Below are positions 14,410 to 22,847 of a stretch of 64,000 nt of DNA, piece by piece (within the stretch, counting starts at the first letter, position 1; each line of letters begins with the position of its first letter). The stretch spans positions 119,657 through 183,656 of the forward strand of contig NZ_JBNMJV010000001.1 of assembly GCF_050874005.1 (NCBI RefSeq). The letters are read 5' to 3'. The notes beneath the pieces were generated by a model that worked only from the letters and a program-made list of their open reading frames with translations, made no database searches and had not been told where the DNA came from. This DNA comes from Huintestinicola sp050874005 (GTDB taxonomy: Bacteria; Bacillota; Clostridia; Oscillospirales; Ruminococcaceae). The position numbers were made by a program, and so were the translations under genes.

Positions 14410-15855
14410 ATGGCTAAGGATAATAAGAAAATGGTTGACGCCATTACCTCTATGGACGAGGATTTTGCTAAATGGTACACAGACATATGCAAAAAGGCTG
14501 AGCTTGTTGAATACACAAGCGTTAAGGGCTGTATGGTGATAAGACCCTACGGCTATGCTATATGGGAGAATATTCAGCGTATTCTGGACGGTATGTTCAA
14601 GGCTACCGGCCATGAGAATGTTTGTATGCCTATGTTTATTCCCGAGAGCCTTTTGCAGAAGGAAAAAGATCACGTTGAGGGCTTTGCTCCCGAGGTTGCC
14701 TGGGTTACTCACGGCGGCAACGAGAAGCTTGAGGACAGACTTTGCGTTCGTCCTACCTCCGAGACCCTTTTCTGCGAGCATTACTCAAATATCGTTCACT
14801 CCTACAGAGACCTGCCCAAGCTTTACAATCAGTGGGTAAGCGTTGTAAGATGGGAGAAAACTACCCGTCCTTTTCTCCGCTCGAGAGAGTTCTTATGGCA
14901 GGAGGGTCACACCATTCACGCTACTGCCGAGGAGGCTATTGAAGAGACTGAGCGTATGCTGAACATTTATGCACAGTTCTGCGAGGAGAGCCTTGCTATG
15001 CCCGTTGTTAAGGGCAGAAAGACCGAGAGCGACAAATTTGCGGGTGCGGTGTCCACATATGCCATTGAGGCGCTTATGCACGACGGAAAGGCACTTCAGG
15101 CAGGTACCTCCCACTATTTCGGCGATGGCTTTGCTAAGGCATTTGACATTATGTACACCGACAAGGACAACAAGAAGGTTTATCCTCATCAGACTTCATG
15201 GGGCGTTACAACTCGTCTTATCGGTGCTGTTATTATGACTCACGGCGATGACAACGGTCTTGTGCTCCCTCCTGCGGTGGCTCCCATTCAGGCGGTCATT
15301 GTTCCCATTCAGCAGTTCAAGGAGGGCGTTCTCGAAAAGGCAAGAGAGGTTGAAGAAGCTCTCAAGGCTGCGGGCATCAGAGTTAAGGTTGACGACAGCG
15401 ACAACAGCCCCGGCTGGAAGTTTGCGGAGTATGAGATGAAGGGCGTTCCTGTCCGCATTGAGATAGGTCCTAAGGACATTGAGCAGAATCAGTGCGTTAT
15501 CGTTACCCGTCACAACAGAGAGAAGAGCTTTGTTTCCCTTGAGGGTCTTGCAGATACCGTTAATGCAAAGCTCGCTGAAGTTCACGACGGTCTGTACAAG
15601 GCGGCTCTTGAGAATCGTGAGAGAAGAACTTATTCCTGCGTGACTATGGACGAGATAACCGAGGCTCTTGAGAAAAACGGCGACGGCTTTGTCAAGGCTA
15701 TGTGGTGCGGCGAGGAAGCCTGCGAGGACGAGGTAAAGGAAAAGACGGGCGTTGGCTCAAGATGTATCCCCTTCGAGCAGGAGCAGCTTTCGGACAAGTG
15801 CGTCTGCTGCGGCAAGCCTGCCAAGTATATGGTTTACTGGGGCAAGGCATATTGA
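14410..15855 (+). CDS. proS: Prolyl-tRNA synthetase, archaeal/eukaryotic-like (ProS type 3)
   Basis: 481 residues, ATG 14410 with GGAG upstream. The short length without the bacterial editing insertion, and the zinc-like C-terminal cysteines (CGEEACEDEVKEK and CVCCGKPAKYMVYWGKAY end), mark the type 3 enzyme. Class II motifs include RPTSET, the RWEKTTRPFLRSREFLWQEGHT region (motif 2) and SWGVTTRLIGAVIMTHGDD (motif 3). It charges tRNA-Pro in the cytoplasm. Many Clostridia have this form. The upstream leader may regulate it. Confidence 0.95.
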   Translation: MAKDNKKMVDAITSMDEDFAKWYTDICKKAELVEYTSVKGCMVIRPYGYAIWENIQRILDGMFKATGHENVCMPMFIPESLLQKEKDHVEGFAPEVAWVTHGGNEKLEDRLCVRPTSETLFCEHYSNIVHSYRDLPKLYNQWVSVVRWEKTTRPFLRSREFLWQEGHTIHATAEEAIEETERMLNIYAQFCEESLAMPVVKGRKTESDKFAGAVSTYAIEALMHDGKALQAGTSHYFGDGFAKAFDIMYTDKDNKKVYPHQTSWGVTTRLIGAVIMTHGDDNGLVLPPAVAPIQAVIVPIQQFKEGVLEKAREVEEALKAAGIRVKVDDSDNSPGWKFAEYEMKGVPVRIEIGPKDIEQNQCVIVTRHNREKSFVSLEGLADTVNAKLAEVHDGLYKAALENRERRTYSCVTMDEITEALEKNGDGFVKAMWCGEEACEDEVKEKTGVGSRCIPFEQEQLSDKCVCCGKPAKYMVYWGKAY

Positions 15856-15868
15856 TTTTTTGATAAGG

Positions 15869-15898
15869 AAGGCTGTCGGGTATTCGGCAGCCTTTTTG
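15869..15898 (+). terminator. proS terminator
   Basis: AAGGCTG (15869-15875) pairs with CAGCCTT (15888-15894), and a T-run follows at once. The next gene starts 17 nt later with its own GGAGG. Confidence 0.75.
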
Positions 15899-15914
15899 CA
15901 GGGAGGCTGATCTT

Positions 15915-16412
15915 ATGAGACCCGAGGAGATAATTAAAAGATTTAACTGCGAGCCTGAGGACGAGTATGACAAGGCGCTCATATTCTCTCTTAAAAAGTG
16001 GATAGCGGACGAGATAAACGAGATGTGCGACAACGGGATCTGCGCTCTTATATTTTCCCTTGAGGGGCTGCGGGGCTGTATTGGATATAACACCGAAAAG
16101 CAGATTGCGGAGTATGGCAGAGGGCTTGAAAATTGGAAGAATTTTAAGTTTGCTTCGGTAAACGACGATCCTGCTGTTGACGGTTCGGTGGAGATGTGGT
16201 ACGATTTCAAGGGCTTTGAGAATATGGAGTATGGAAAAGAGAGATTTGCGACCGGGTATTATAAATGCGCTTTAAATGCCTATCTTCAGCTTGTTTCCGA
16301 CGGTATTATAAAGGAGAGGTTCGGAAGAAATATCGAGGCAGAATTTATGGGGTATAATCTCGAGGGATATATCAGACTGACGGCAGATGAGAACGGCGAA
16401 ATGACTTATTAA
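15915..16412 (+). CDS. Cytoplasmic protein of unknown function
   Basis: 165 residues from ATG 15915 with GGGAGG upstream. No signal peptide or membrane segment. It contains ALIFSLEGLRGCIGYNTEKQ, VNDDPAVDGSVEMWYDFKGF and YKCALNAYLQLVSDGIIKERFG. The mix of Trp/Tyr-rich beta segments and helices resembles small immunity-type or SMI1-like folds in composition only; I do not recognise the family. It sits between the proS terminator and the ribosomal promoter. Confidence 0.65.
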   Translation: MRPEEIIKRFNCEPEDEYDKALIFSLKKWIADEINEMCDNGICALIFSLEGLRGCIGYNTEKQIAEYGRGLENWKNFKFASVNDDPAVDGSVEMWYDFKGFENMEYGKERFATGYYKCALNAYLQLVSDGIIKERFGRNIEAEFMGYNLEGYIRLTADENGEMTY

Positions 16413-16488
16413 ATGCCTTTTGTTATAAATGCATAAAAATATCTGAAAATATACAGGATAATTCTACATCTGCAATTTGACAAAATGC

Positions 16489-16517
16489 TTGCAAATCAGG
16501 GAAAAGTATGTTATAAT
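16489..16517 (+). promoter_or_regulatory. Promoter of the S10 ribosomal operon
   Basis: TTGCAA (16489-16494), 17 nt, TATAAT (16512-16517), about 330 nt before rpsJ. Confidence 0.8.
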
Positions 16518-16523
16518 ACTACT

Positions 16524-16847
16524 TGCGTGACTGCGAATGATATGCGATGAAGCGGAAGGTTGCTTACGGTTTGTAAGGGAATTTCCGCAGAGTATGTCCG
16601 ATTTGAAACCGGGCGGCTGTAATACCGAACACAGTTTGTGTCTCAAACCACAGGCAGATATGTCTGCAGGTGAGCGCTTTGTGTGCTTGCGGCAACCCGA
16701 AACATTATGCGATGTTTTGGGATTTTTTATGTCGTTTATCACGAAACGCACGGCGGCGTGTGAATAACACTCGGGTGCGTGGATACAGATAAATATTGGG
16801 TGTTGCAAACTCGTCCCCATTTAAAAATTTTTCAGGAGGCGATTTTA
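16524..16847 (+). ncRNA. Long structured leader of the S10 operon with an attenuator-like hairpin
   Basis: Leader of about 320 nt. A bipartite stem near its start pairs GCGGAA (16552-16557) with TTCCGC (16583-16588) and nests CTTAC / GTAAG. Later, 16696-16705 and 16712-16721 form a 10-bp hairpin (one G-U, 6-nt loop) followed by T6 at 16723-16728, i.e. an intrinsic terminator before rpsJ. A feedback attenuation system is plausible. In Escherichia coli L4 controls this operon, but I see no sequence match to that leader. Confidence 0.6.
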
Positions 16848-17162
16848 ATGGCAGTCAATGAAAAAATCAGAATCAAGATCAAGGGTTATGATCACGCTGT
16901 AGTTGACGCAGCAGCAGCTAAGATCGTTGATGCGGCTAAGCGCAGCGGTGCAAGAGTTTCCGGTCCTATCCCCCTTCCTACAGACAAGGAGATTGTTACT
17001 ATTCTCCGTGCTGTACACAAGTACAAGGATAGCCGTGAGCAGTTCGAGATGAGAACTCATAAGAGACTTATCGACGTTCTCAGACCTACTGCTAAGACTA
17101 CCGAGGCTCTTCAGGGTCTTGAGCTTCCCGCAGGCGTTGACATCGTAATGGAAATTAAGTAA
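16848..17162 (+). CDS. rpsJ: 30S ribosomal protein S10
   Basis: 104 residues from ATG 16848 (MAVNEKIRIKIKGYDHAV) after AGGAGG; the frame is open upstream but this is the family's start. Contains GPIPLPTDKEIVTILRAVHKYKDSREQFEMRTHKRLIDV, the conserved S10/NusE surface. Binds 16S rRNA in the 30S head and, as NusE, links ribosomes to antitermination. First gene of the supercluster. Confidence 0.97.
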   Translation: MAVNEKIRIKIKGYDHAVVDAAAAKIVDAAKRSGARVSGPIPLPTDKEIVTILRAVHKYKDSREQFEMRTHKRLIDVLRPTAKTTEALQGLELPAGVDIVMEIK

Positions 17163-17253
17163 TCCGATTTCCTTCGTTTATTCGAAAAGATGTCAGGAAA
17201 TGTGGGGTCAATGTTGGCGTATGCCAACCAATAACCTATAGGGAGGAAAAAAT

Positions 17254-17889
17254 ATGACAAAGGCAATCATCGGTAAGAAAATCGGTATGACACAGATTTT
17301 CGATGAGGCAGGAAAGGTTATTCCTGTTACCGTTGTTGAAGCCGGTCCCTGCGTAGTAGTTCAGAAGAAAACCGTTGAAAATGACGGCTACAGCGCAGTT
17401 CAGTGCGGCTTCGGCGACATCAGAGAGAAGCTCGTCAACAAGCCTGTAAAGGGTCACTTTGCTAAGGCTGACGTTGCTCTCAAGAGAACCCTCAAGGAGT
17501 TCAGACTCGACAATGCTGAGTCTCTTAATGTGGGCGACGTACTCAAGGCTGATACTTTTGAAGTAGGCGACATCGTTGATGTTTGCGGTACTTCCAAGGG
17601 TAAGGGCTTCCAGGGTACTATCAAGAGAAACAATAATCACAGACTGAAGGAAACTCACGGTACAGGTCCTGTTGCAAGACAGGCAGGTTCTATGGGCGCT
17701 TGTTCTTCCCCTTCGAGAATCTTCAAGGGCAAGGCTCTCCCCGGACATATGGGTGCTGAGAGAGTTACCGTTCAGAATCTTGAGATCGTTAAGATCGACG
17801 CTGAAAACAATCTTATCGCAGTAAAGGGCGCTATCCCCGGCCCCAAGAACGGTATCGTTACTATCGTTGACTGCGTTAAGAAGGCTTAA
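17254..17889 (+). CDS. rplC: 50S ribosomal protein L3
   Basis: 211 residues, opening MTKAIIGKKIGMTQIF, with the rRNA-reaching loop HGTGPVARQAGSMGACSSPSRIFKGKALPGHMG. L3 initiates 50S assembly and its loop approaches the peptidyl-transferase centre. The 91-nt gap after rpsJ has a GTTGGC-N4-GCCAAC hairpin (17213-17228) just before the ribosome-binding site. Confidence 0.97.
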   Translation: MTKAIIGKKIGMTQIFDEAGKVIPVTVVEAGPCVVVQKKTVENDGYSAVQCGFGDIREKLVNKPVKGHFAKADVALKRTLKEFRLDNAESLNVGDVLKADTFEVGDIVDVCGTSKGKGFQGTIKRNNNHRLKETHGTGPVARQAGSMGACSSPSRIFKGKALPGHMGAERVTVQNLEIVKIDAENNLIAVKGAIPGPKNGIVTIVDCVKKA

Positions 17890-17907
17890 TGGAAGGAGGA
17901 AGCGATA

Positions 17908-18531
17908 ATGCCTAATATTAAGGTTATGGATATGACAGGTAATGAGGTTTCCACCATTGAGCTGTCAGATGCAATTTTTGGTATTACTCCCAATGTTCCT
18001 GCTATGCACACAATGGTTGTAAATTACCTTGCTAATCAGAGACAGGGCACACAGTCCACTCTTACCCGCACAGAGGTAAGCGGCGGCGGAAGAAAGCCCT
18101 GGAGACAGAAGGGTACAGGTCACGCAAGACAGGGCTCCACTCGTGCTCCCCAGTGGACACACGGCGGCGTTGCTCTCGGTCCCAAGCCCAGAACCTACCG
18201 TTTCACTGTAAACAAGAAGCTCAAGAGACTCGCTATGAAGTCTGCTCTCTCTTCTAAGGTTCTTTCAGGCGATATGATCGTACTCGACAATATCACTATG
18301 AACGATTACAAGACCAAGGATATGGTCAAGATGCTCGGCGCTGTCGGTGCTCAGGGCAAGGCTCTCATTGTTATGCCCGAAGTTGACGCTAAGGTCATCA
18401 AGAGTGCTGCCAATATCCCCGGCGTTAAGACTGCTCTCGTAAACACAATCAACGTTTACGATATCCTCAACTACGACAAGTTCGTTGTTGTTAAGGACGC
18501 AGTTGCAAAGATTGAGGAGGTGTATGCATAA
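17908..18531 (+). CDS. rplD: 50S ribosomal protein L4
   Basis: 207 residues, AAGGAGG upstream. Contains the extended loop RQGTQSTLTRTEVSGGGRKPWRQKGTGHARQGSTRAPQWTHGG split around the exit-tunnel tip. L4 lines the tunnel and in some bacteria represses its own operon, making it the natural candidate effector for the S10 leader here. Its stop overlaps the rplW start by 1 nt. Confidence 0.97.
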   Translation: MPNIKVMDMTGNEVSTIELSDAIFGITPNVPAMHTMVVNYLANQRQGTQSTLTRTEVSGGGRKPWRQKGTGHARQGSTRAPQWTHGGVALGPKPRTYRFTVNKKLKRLAMKSALSSKVLSGDMIVLDNITMNDYKTKDMVKMLGAVGAQGKALIVMPEVDAKVIKSAANIPGVKTALVNTINVYDILNYDKFVVVKDAVAKIEEVYA

Positions 18532-18821
18532 TGACTGCACAGGACATTGTTATCAAGCCCATCATCACCGAGAAGAGTATGGGCGGTCTGCAGGAAAACA
18601 AGTACACTTTCAAGGTTGCAAAGGACGCTAACAAGATCGAGATCGCTAAGGCTGTTGAAGAGCTTTTCGGCGTTCAGGTCGCAAGCGTTAACACCATGAA
18701 CGTGAGAGGAAGAGCTAAGAGAGTTGGTCTTAACAGAGGTACTACTCCCTCCTGGAAAAAGGCTATCGTTACTCTCAAGGAAGGCTCCAAGACCATCGAA
18801 TTCTTCGATGGTATGATGTAA
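18531..18821 (+). CDS. rplW: 50S ribosomal protein L23
   Basis: 96 residues (MTAQDIVIKPIITEKSMGGLQENKYTF...). Start overlaps the rplD stop (TAATG), implying coupled translation. L23 lies at the exit-tunnel rim and is the docking site for trigger factor and SRP. Confidence 0.97.
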   Translation: MTAQDIVIKPIITEKSMGGLQENKYTFKVAKDANKIEIAKAVEELFGVQVASVNTMNVRGRAKRVGLNRGTTPSWKKAIVTLKEGSKTIEFFDGMM

Positions 18822-18926
18822 TCCGAAAGTTCGGATGACCGTTTTCCCGAAACGGAATGTATGGAAGGCATCTTTAATGTAAAAGCAATGCCTTTCGCAA
18901 AACCACTTTAAGGAGTTGAAATCACA

Positions 18927-19760
18927 ATGGCTATCAAGTCATATAAGCCTACGTCCCCCTCAAGACGTCAGATGACTGTTACCGACTACAGCGAGCTTTC
19001 CAAGGTAGCTCCCGAAAAGAGCCTCCTCGCTCCCCTCGATAAGAAGGCTGGAAGAAACAGCTACGGTCGTATCACTGTTCGTCACAGAGGCGGCGGAAAC
19101 AGAAGAAAATACAGAATCATTGATTTCAAGAGAGATAAGCAGGGTATGAACGCTACTGTTATGACTCTTGAGTACGATCCCAACAGAAGCGCATTCATCG
19201 CTCTCGTTCAGTACGAGGACGGCGAGAAGAGATATATCATCGCTCCCTACGGTCTCAAGGTAGGCGACGTTATCAGAGCAGGTTCCGACGCTGATATCAA
19301 GCCCGGCAACGCACTGAGACTCGGCGATATCCCTGTTGGTACTTTCATTCACAACCTTGAGCTTTATCCCGGCAAGGGCGCTCAGCTTGTTAGATCTGCC
19401 GGCAATATGGCTCAGCTTATGGGTAAGGAAGATGATTACGCTCTCGTAAGACTTCCTTCCGGCGAGATGAGAAAGATCGCTGTCGGCTGCATGGCTACTA
19501 TCGGTCAGGTAGGCAACATCGATCACGAGAACGTTAACCTCGGTAAGGCAGGACGTACTCGTCACAAGGGCATCAGACCTACTGTAAGAGGTTCTGTAAT
19601 GAACCCCTGCGATCACCCCCACGGCGGTGGTGAAGGTAAGTCTCCTGTCGGCCGTCCCGGACCTGTTACCCCCTGGGGCAAGCCCGCTCTCGGCTACAAG
19701 ACCAGAGCTACTCATAACCGTTCCGACAAGTTCATCGTTAAGAGAAGAAACGGTAAGTAA
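18927..19760 (+). CDS. rplB: 50S ribosomal protein L2
   Basis: 277 residues. MAIKSYKPTSPSRRQMTV start; conserved C-terminal NPCDHPHGGGEGKSPVGR with the His important for peptidyl transfer, ending HNRSDKFIVKRRNGK. Follows rplW after a 105-nt gap in which I see no strong hairpin. Confidence 0.97.
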   Translation: MAIKSYKPTSPSRRQMTVTDYSELSKVAPEKSLLAPLDKKAGRNSYGRITVRHRGGGNRRKYRIIDFKRDKQGMNATVMTLEYDPNRSAFIALVQYEDGEKRYIIAPYGLKVGDVIRAGSDADIKPGNALRLGDIPVGTFIHNLELYPGKGAQLVRSAGNMAQLMGKEDDYALVRLPSGEMRKIAVGCMATIGQVGNIDHENVNLGKAGRTRHKGIRPTVRGSVMNPCDHPHGGGEGKSPVGRPGPVTPWGKPALGYKTRATHNRSDKFIVKRRNGK

Positions 19761-19811
19761 TTCACACCCGTTCCACAGAACTTCAAAATATTTTATTATA
19801 CTCATAGGATT

Positions 19812-19877
19812 CGTAAAGAGGAGATTGCTGATCTTGTCCCGAGGGACAAAGCTCTTACGGGTAAGATCGGCATAATC
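19812..19877 (+). ncRNA. Folded intercistronic RNA between rplB and rpsS
   Basis: GATTGCTGATCTT (19823-19835) pairs with AAGATCGGCATAATC (19863-19877), and GTCCC-GAG-GGAC nests inside. CGTAAAGAG (19812-19820) can instead pair with CTCTTACG (19852-19859), crossing the first helix. The two pairings suggest a pseudoknot or alternative folds. The 150-nt rplB-rpsS gap is unusually long for this operon. Confidence 0.5.
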
Positions 19878-19911
19878 TTGCCTCTAAACATCTGAGAGGG
19901 GAGGAAAACCA

Positions 19912-20193
19912 ATGAGCAGAAGTATCAAGAAGGGACCTTACGTTCAGGAAGTCCTTTTAAAGAGAGTTATTGCTATGAACGAGGCAGGCGAAAAGAAGGT
20001 CCTCAAGACCTGGAGCAGATCCTCTACTATTTTCCCTGATTTCGTAGGACACACATTTGCTGTTCACGACGGCAGAAAGCACGTTCCCGTTTATGTTACG
20101 GAGGATATGGTAGGTCACAAGCTCGGTGAGTTCGCACCTACAAGAACATTTAAGGGCCACGCAGGCTCCAAGACATCCAACAACGGCAAGTAA
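19912..20193 (+). CDS. rpsS: 30S ribosomal protein S19
   Basis: 93 residues (MSRSIKKGPYVQEVLLKRV; WSRSSTIFPDFVGHTFAVHDGRKHVPVYV). Binds 16S rRNA with S13 in the 30S head. AGAGGGGAGG upstream; preceded by the folded intercistronic RNA. Confidence 0.97.
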   Translation: MSRSIKKGPYVQEVLLKRVIAMNEAGEKKVLKTWSRSSTIFPDFVGHTFAVHDGRKHVPVYVTEDMVGHKLGEFAPTRTFKGHAGSKTSNNGK

Positions 20194-20214
20194 GGCAGAG
20201 AGGAGAAGATTTTA

Positions 20215-20550
20215 ATGGAAGCAAGAGCACATCTTACTAATGCTCGCATAGCGCCCAGAAAGGTTCAGATCGTTCTCGACCTTATCAGAGGCAAGGACGT
20301 TGAGACCGCTATGGCGATTTTAAAGTATACACCCAAGTCTGCCTGTGAATACCTGGAGAAGCTTCTGAAGTCTGCGGTTGCAAACGCTGAGAACAATTTC
20401 GGTATGAGTAAGGAGAACCTTATCGTTTCCGAGTGCTTCGTTTGCCCCGGACCCATTATGAAGCGTATTATGCCTCGTGCACAGGGCAGAGCTTTCCGCA
20501 TCAACAAGAGAACTTCCAACGTTACTCTCGTTGTAGCTGAAAAAGAATAA
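20215..20550 (+). CDS. rplV: 50S ribosomal protein L22
   Basis: 111 residues (MEARAHLTNARIAPRKVQIV; hairpin-loop region CPGPIMKRIMPRAQGRAFRI). Its long beta-hairpin lines the exit tunnel; mutations there give macrolide resistance in other bacteria. The loop appears intact. Confidence 0.97.
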   Translation: MEARAHLTNARIAPRKVQIVLDLIRGKDVETAMAILKYTPKSACEYLEKLLKSAVANAENNFGMSKENLIVSECFVCPGPIMKRIMPRAQGRAFRINKRTSNVTLVVAEKE

Positions 20551-20570
20551 GTCGAAAGAGGAGGTAAATT

Positions 20571-21332
20571 ATGGGACAGAAAGTTAATCCCCACGGTCTG
20601 CGTGTAGGCGTTATCAAGGACTGGGATTCCCGTTGGTTTGCAAACAAGGCTGCTTTCGGCGATACACTTGTTGAGGACTACAACGTTCGTAATTTCATTA
20701 AGAAGAGCCTTAAGGACGCAGGCGTTCCCAAGGTTGAGATCGAAAGATTTGCCGGCAAGGTAAGAATCCACGTTTACTGCGCTAAGCCCGGTATTGTTAT
20801 CGGACGTGGCGGCGAAAATATCGAGAAGCTCCGTCTCTCCGTTGAGAAGATGATGGGCAAGTCTGTTTACATCAACATCGTTGAGGTCAAGCAGCCCGAT
20901 CTCGATGCTACTCTCGTTGCTGAGAACATCGCTGCTCAGCTCGAAAACCGTGTTTCCTACAGACGTGCTATGAAGCAGGCTATCGGCCGTGCTATGAAGC
21001 TCGGTGCTAAGGGTATCAAGGTAAGAGTCGGCGGCCGTCTGGCAGGTGCCGAGATCGCAAGAAGCGAAACTTATCACGAGGGTACTATTCCCCTTCAGAC
21101 CATCCGTGCTGACATCGACTACGGCTTCGCAGAGGCTCACACAACCTACGGCCGTCTCGGTATAAAGGTTTGGATCTACAAGGGCGAGATCCTCAAGGGC
21201 GAGGCTTCCGCTGCAAGAGTTAACAAGGCTCCCGCAGAAAAGCCCGAAAGAAAGCGCCGCAATAATGACGGCAGAAAGCGTGAGGGCGGTTACAGACCCC
21301 GTGCTAACAAGAACGAAGGAGGTAATGCATAA
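20571..21332 (+). CDS. rpsC: 30S ribosomal protein S3
   Basis: 253 residues (MGQKVNPHGLRVGVIKDWDS). KH domain with GIVIGRGGENIEKL (GxxG loop). The C-terminus has a basic extension (EKPERKRRNNDGRKREGGYRPR), longer than in Escherichia coli. Part of the mRNA entry tunnel. The stop overlaps the rplP start (TAATG). Confidence 0.97.
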   Translation: MGQKVNPHGLRVGVIKDWDSRWFANKAAFGDTLVEDYNVRNFIKKSLKDAGVPKVEIERFAGKVRIHVYCAKPGIVIGRGGENIEKLRLSVEKMMGKSVYINIVEVKQPDLDATLVAENIAAQLENRVSYRRAMKQAIGRAMKLGAKGIKVRVGGRLAGAEIARSETYHEGTIPLQTIRADIDYGFAEAHTTYGRLGIKVWIYKGEILKGEASAARVNKAPAEKPERKRRNNDGRKREGGYRPRANKNEGGNA

Positions 21333-21754
21333 TGCTGCTTCCCAAGAGAGTTAAATACAGAAGAGTTCAGAGAGGCAGAATGACCGGTAAGGCTCTCAGA
21401 GGCAACACCGTTTCCAACGGTGAGTACGGTCTTCAGGCTCTTGAGCCCGCTTGGATCACATCTAATCAGATCGAGGCTGCCCGTATCGCTATGACACGTT
21501 ATATCAAGCGTGGCGGTCAGGTTTGGATCAAGATTTTCCCCGACAAGCCCATCACTGAGAAGCCCGCTGAAACACGAATGGGTTCCGGTAAAGGTTCTCC
21601 CGAGTACTGGGTGGCTGTTGTAAAGCCCGGCAGAGTTCTCTTTGAGATCGCCGGCGTTCCCGAGGAGACTGCAAGAGAGGCTATGCGTCTCGCTATGCAC
21701 AAGCTCCCCATTAAGTGCAAGTTTATAACTAAGGCAGAGGAGGCGAGCGAATAA
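21332..21754 (+). CDS. rplP: 50S ribosomal protein L16
   Basis: 140 residues (MLLPKRVKYRRVQRGRMTGKA). Conserved ETRMGSGKGSPEYWVAVVKPGR segment near the A-site tRNA. Start and stop overlap neighbours by 1 nt on both sides, so rpsC-rplP-rpmC are translationally coupled. Confidence 0.97.
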   Translation: MLLPKRVKYRRVQRGRMTGKALRGNTVSNGEYGLQALEPAWITSNQIEAARIAMTRYIKRGGQVWIKIFPDKPITEKPAETRMGSGKGSPEYWVAVVKPGRVLFEIAGVPEETAREAMRLAMHKLPIKCKFITKAEEASE

Positions 21755-21948
21755 TGAAGGCTTCGGAAATCAGAGATATGACTGCTCAGGAGCTGGAGAA
21801 CAAGCTCGTTGATCTCAAGAAAGAGCTTTTCGCTCTCCGCTTCCAGCACACTGTTAATCAGCTTGATAATCCTGCACGTTTAAAGGCTGTCAAGAAGGAC
21901 ATTGCACGCATCAAGACTATTCAGCGTGAACAGTCCAATGCTAAGTAA
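21754..21948 (+). CDS. rpmC: 50S ribosomal protein L29
   Basis: 64 residues, two antiparallel helices (EIRDMTAQELENKLVDLKKE; ALRFQHTVNQLDNPARL). Binds beside L23 at the tunnel exit. Confidence 0.96.
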   Translation: MKASEIRDMTAQELENKLVDLKKELFALRFQHTVNQLDNPARLKAVKKDIARIKTIQREQSNAK

Positions 21949-21962
21949 GGGAGGACATTATA

Positions 21963-22220
21963 ATGGCTGAAAGAAATCTTAGAAAAACAAGAGTCGGCAA
22001 GGTAGTTTCCAACAAGATGGACAAGACTATCGTTGTTGCTATTCAGGATAATGTAAAGCACCCCCTTTACAAGAAGATCATCAAGAGAACCATCAAGCTC
22101 AAGGCTCACGATGAGCAGAATGTCTGCAACATCGGCGACAGAGTTGAGATCATGGAAACTCGTCCTCTTTCCAAGGACAAGAGATGGAGACTTGTTCAGG
22201 TTATCGAAAAGGCTAAGTAA
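21963..22220 (+). CDS. rpsQ: 30S ribosomal protein S17
   Basis: 85 residues (MAERNLRKTRVGKVVSNKMDKTIVV; CNIGDRVEIMETRPLSKDKRWR). Primary 16S rRNA binder. Last gene before a 243-nt gap containing a new promoter. Confidence 0.97.
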   Translation: MAERNLRKTRVGKVVSNKMDKTIVVAIQDNVKHPLYKKIIKRTIKLKAHDEQNVCNIGDRVEIMETRPLSKDKRWRLVQVIEKAK

Positions 22221-22278
22221 TTGACCCGACGATAGGTCGCTTTCACCGAGATTTTTTTTGGAAATTTCTAAAAAGGTA

Positions 22279-22307
22279 TTGACAAACGGATTTCGGTGTG
22301 GTATAAT
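22279..22307 (+). promoter_or_regulatory. Internal promoter before rplN
   Basis: TTGACA (22279-22284), exactly 17 nt, TATAAT (22302-22307): both hexamers match consensus. It can drive rplN and everything downstream separately from the S10 promoter. Confidence 0.8.
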
Positions 22308-22463
22308 ATTCAATGTTGCTGATGTTTGGGCAAAGATGTGAATTTTGCGATACACACGGCAGCGTTGAGACAATAATATCAATTCAATTGTGATTTCCGG
22401 TATCAGGCAGGTGTATTCCTGCCTAATGCCGTATTTCGCTGTTAAGGAAGGAGTTAATGCGCT
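22308..22463 (+). ncRNA. Leader of the rplN transcript with a 13-bp hairpin
   Basis: A strong hairpin at 22398-22431 (CGGTAT-C-AGGCAGG, 6-nt loop, CCTGCCT-A-ATGCCG) lies 12 nt before the Shine-Dalgarno. No U-run follows, so this looks like a protein-binding or stability element rather than a terminator. An L14, S8 or L24 feedback target would fit the position but is speculative. Confidence 0.5.
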
Positions 22464-22832
22464 GTGATACAGATGCAGACTTATTTAAAGGTCGCTGATA
22501 ACACAGGTGCCAAGGAGCTTATGTGCATCAGAGTTCTCGGCGGTACACGCAGAAGATATGCTAATATCGGCGATGTTGTTGTTGCTTCCGTTAAAAAAGC
22601 AACACCAGGCGGCGTTGTTAAGAAGGGCGACGTTGTTAAGGCAGTTATCGTTCGTTCCGCTAAGGGTCTCCGCAGAGAGGATGGCACTTACATCCGCTTC
22701 GATGAGAACGCAGCAGTTATCATCAAGGAGGACAAGAACCCCAGAGGAACACGTATTTTTGGACCTGTTGCAAGAGAGCTTCGTGACAAGGATTATATGA
22801 AGATCCTTTCCCTCGCTCCTGAGGTTCTTTAA
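22464..22832 (+). CDS. rplN: 50S ribosomal protein L14
   Basis: 122 residues. GTG start at 22464 (MIQMQTYLKVADNTGAKELM), 10 nt after AAGGAAGGAG; this matches the family's N-terminus, the internal ATG 22473 being too late. Contacts 16S rRNA at bridge B8. Confidence 0.96.
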   Translation: MIQMQTYLKVADNTGAKELMCIRVLGGTRRRYANIGDVVVASVKKATPGGVVKKGDVVKAVIVRSAKGLRREDGTYIRFDENAAVIIKEDKNPRGTRIFGPVARELRDKDYMKILSLAPEVL

Positions 22833-22847
22833 TGGAGGTGCCGCAAG

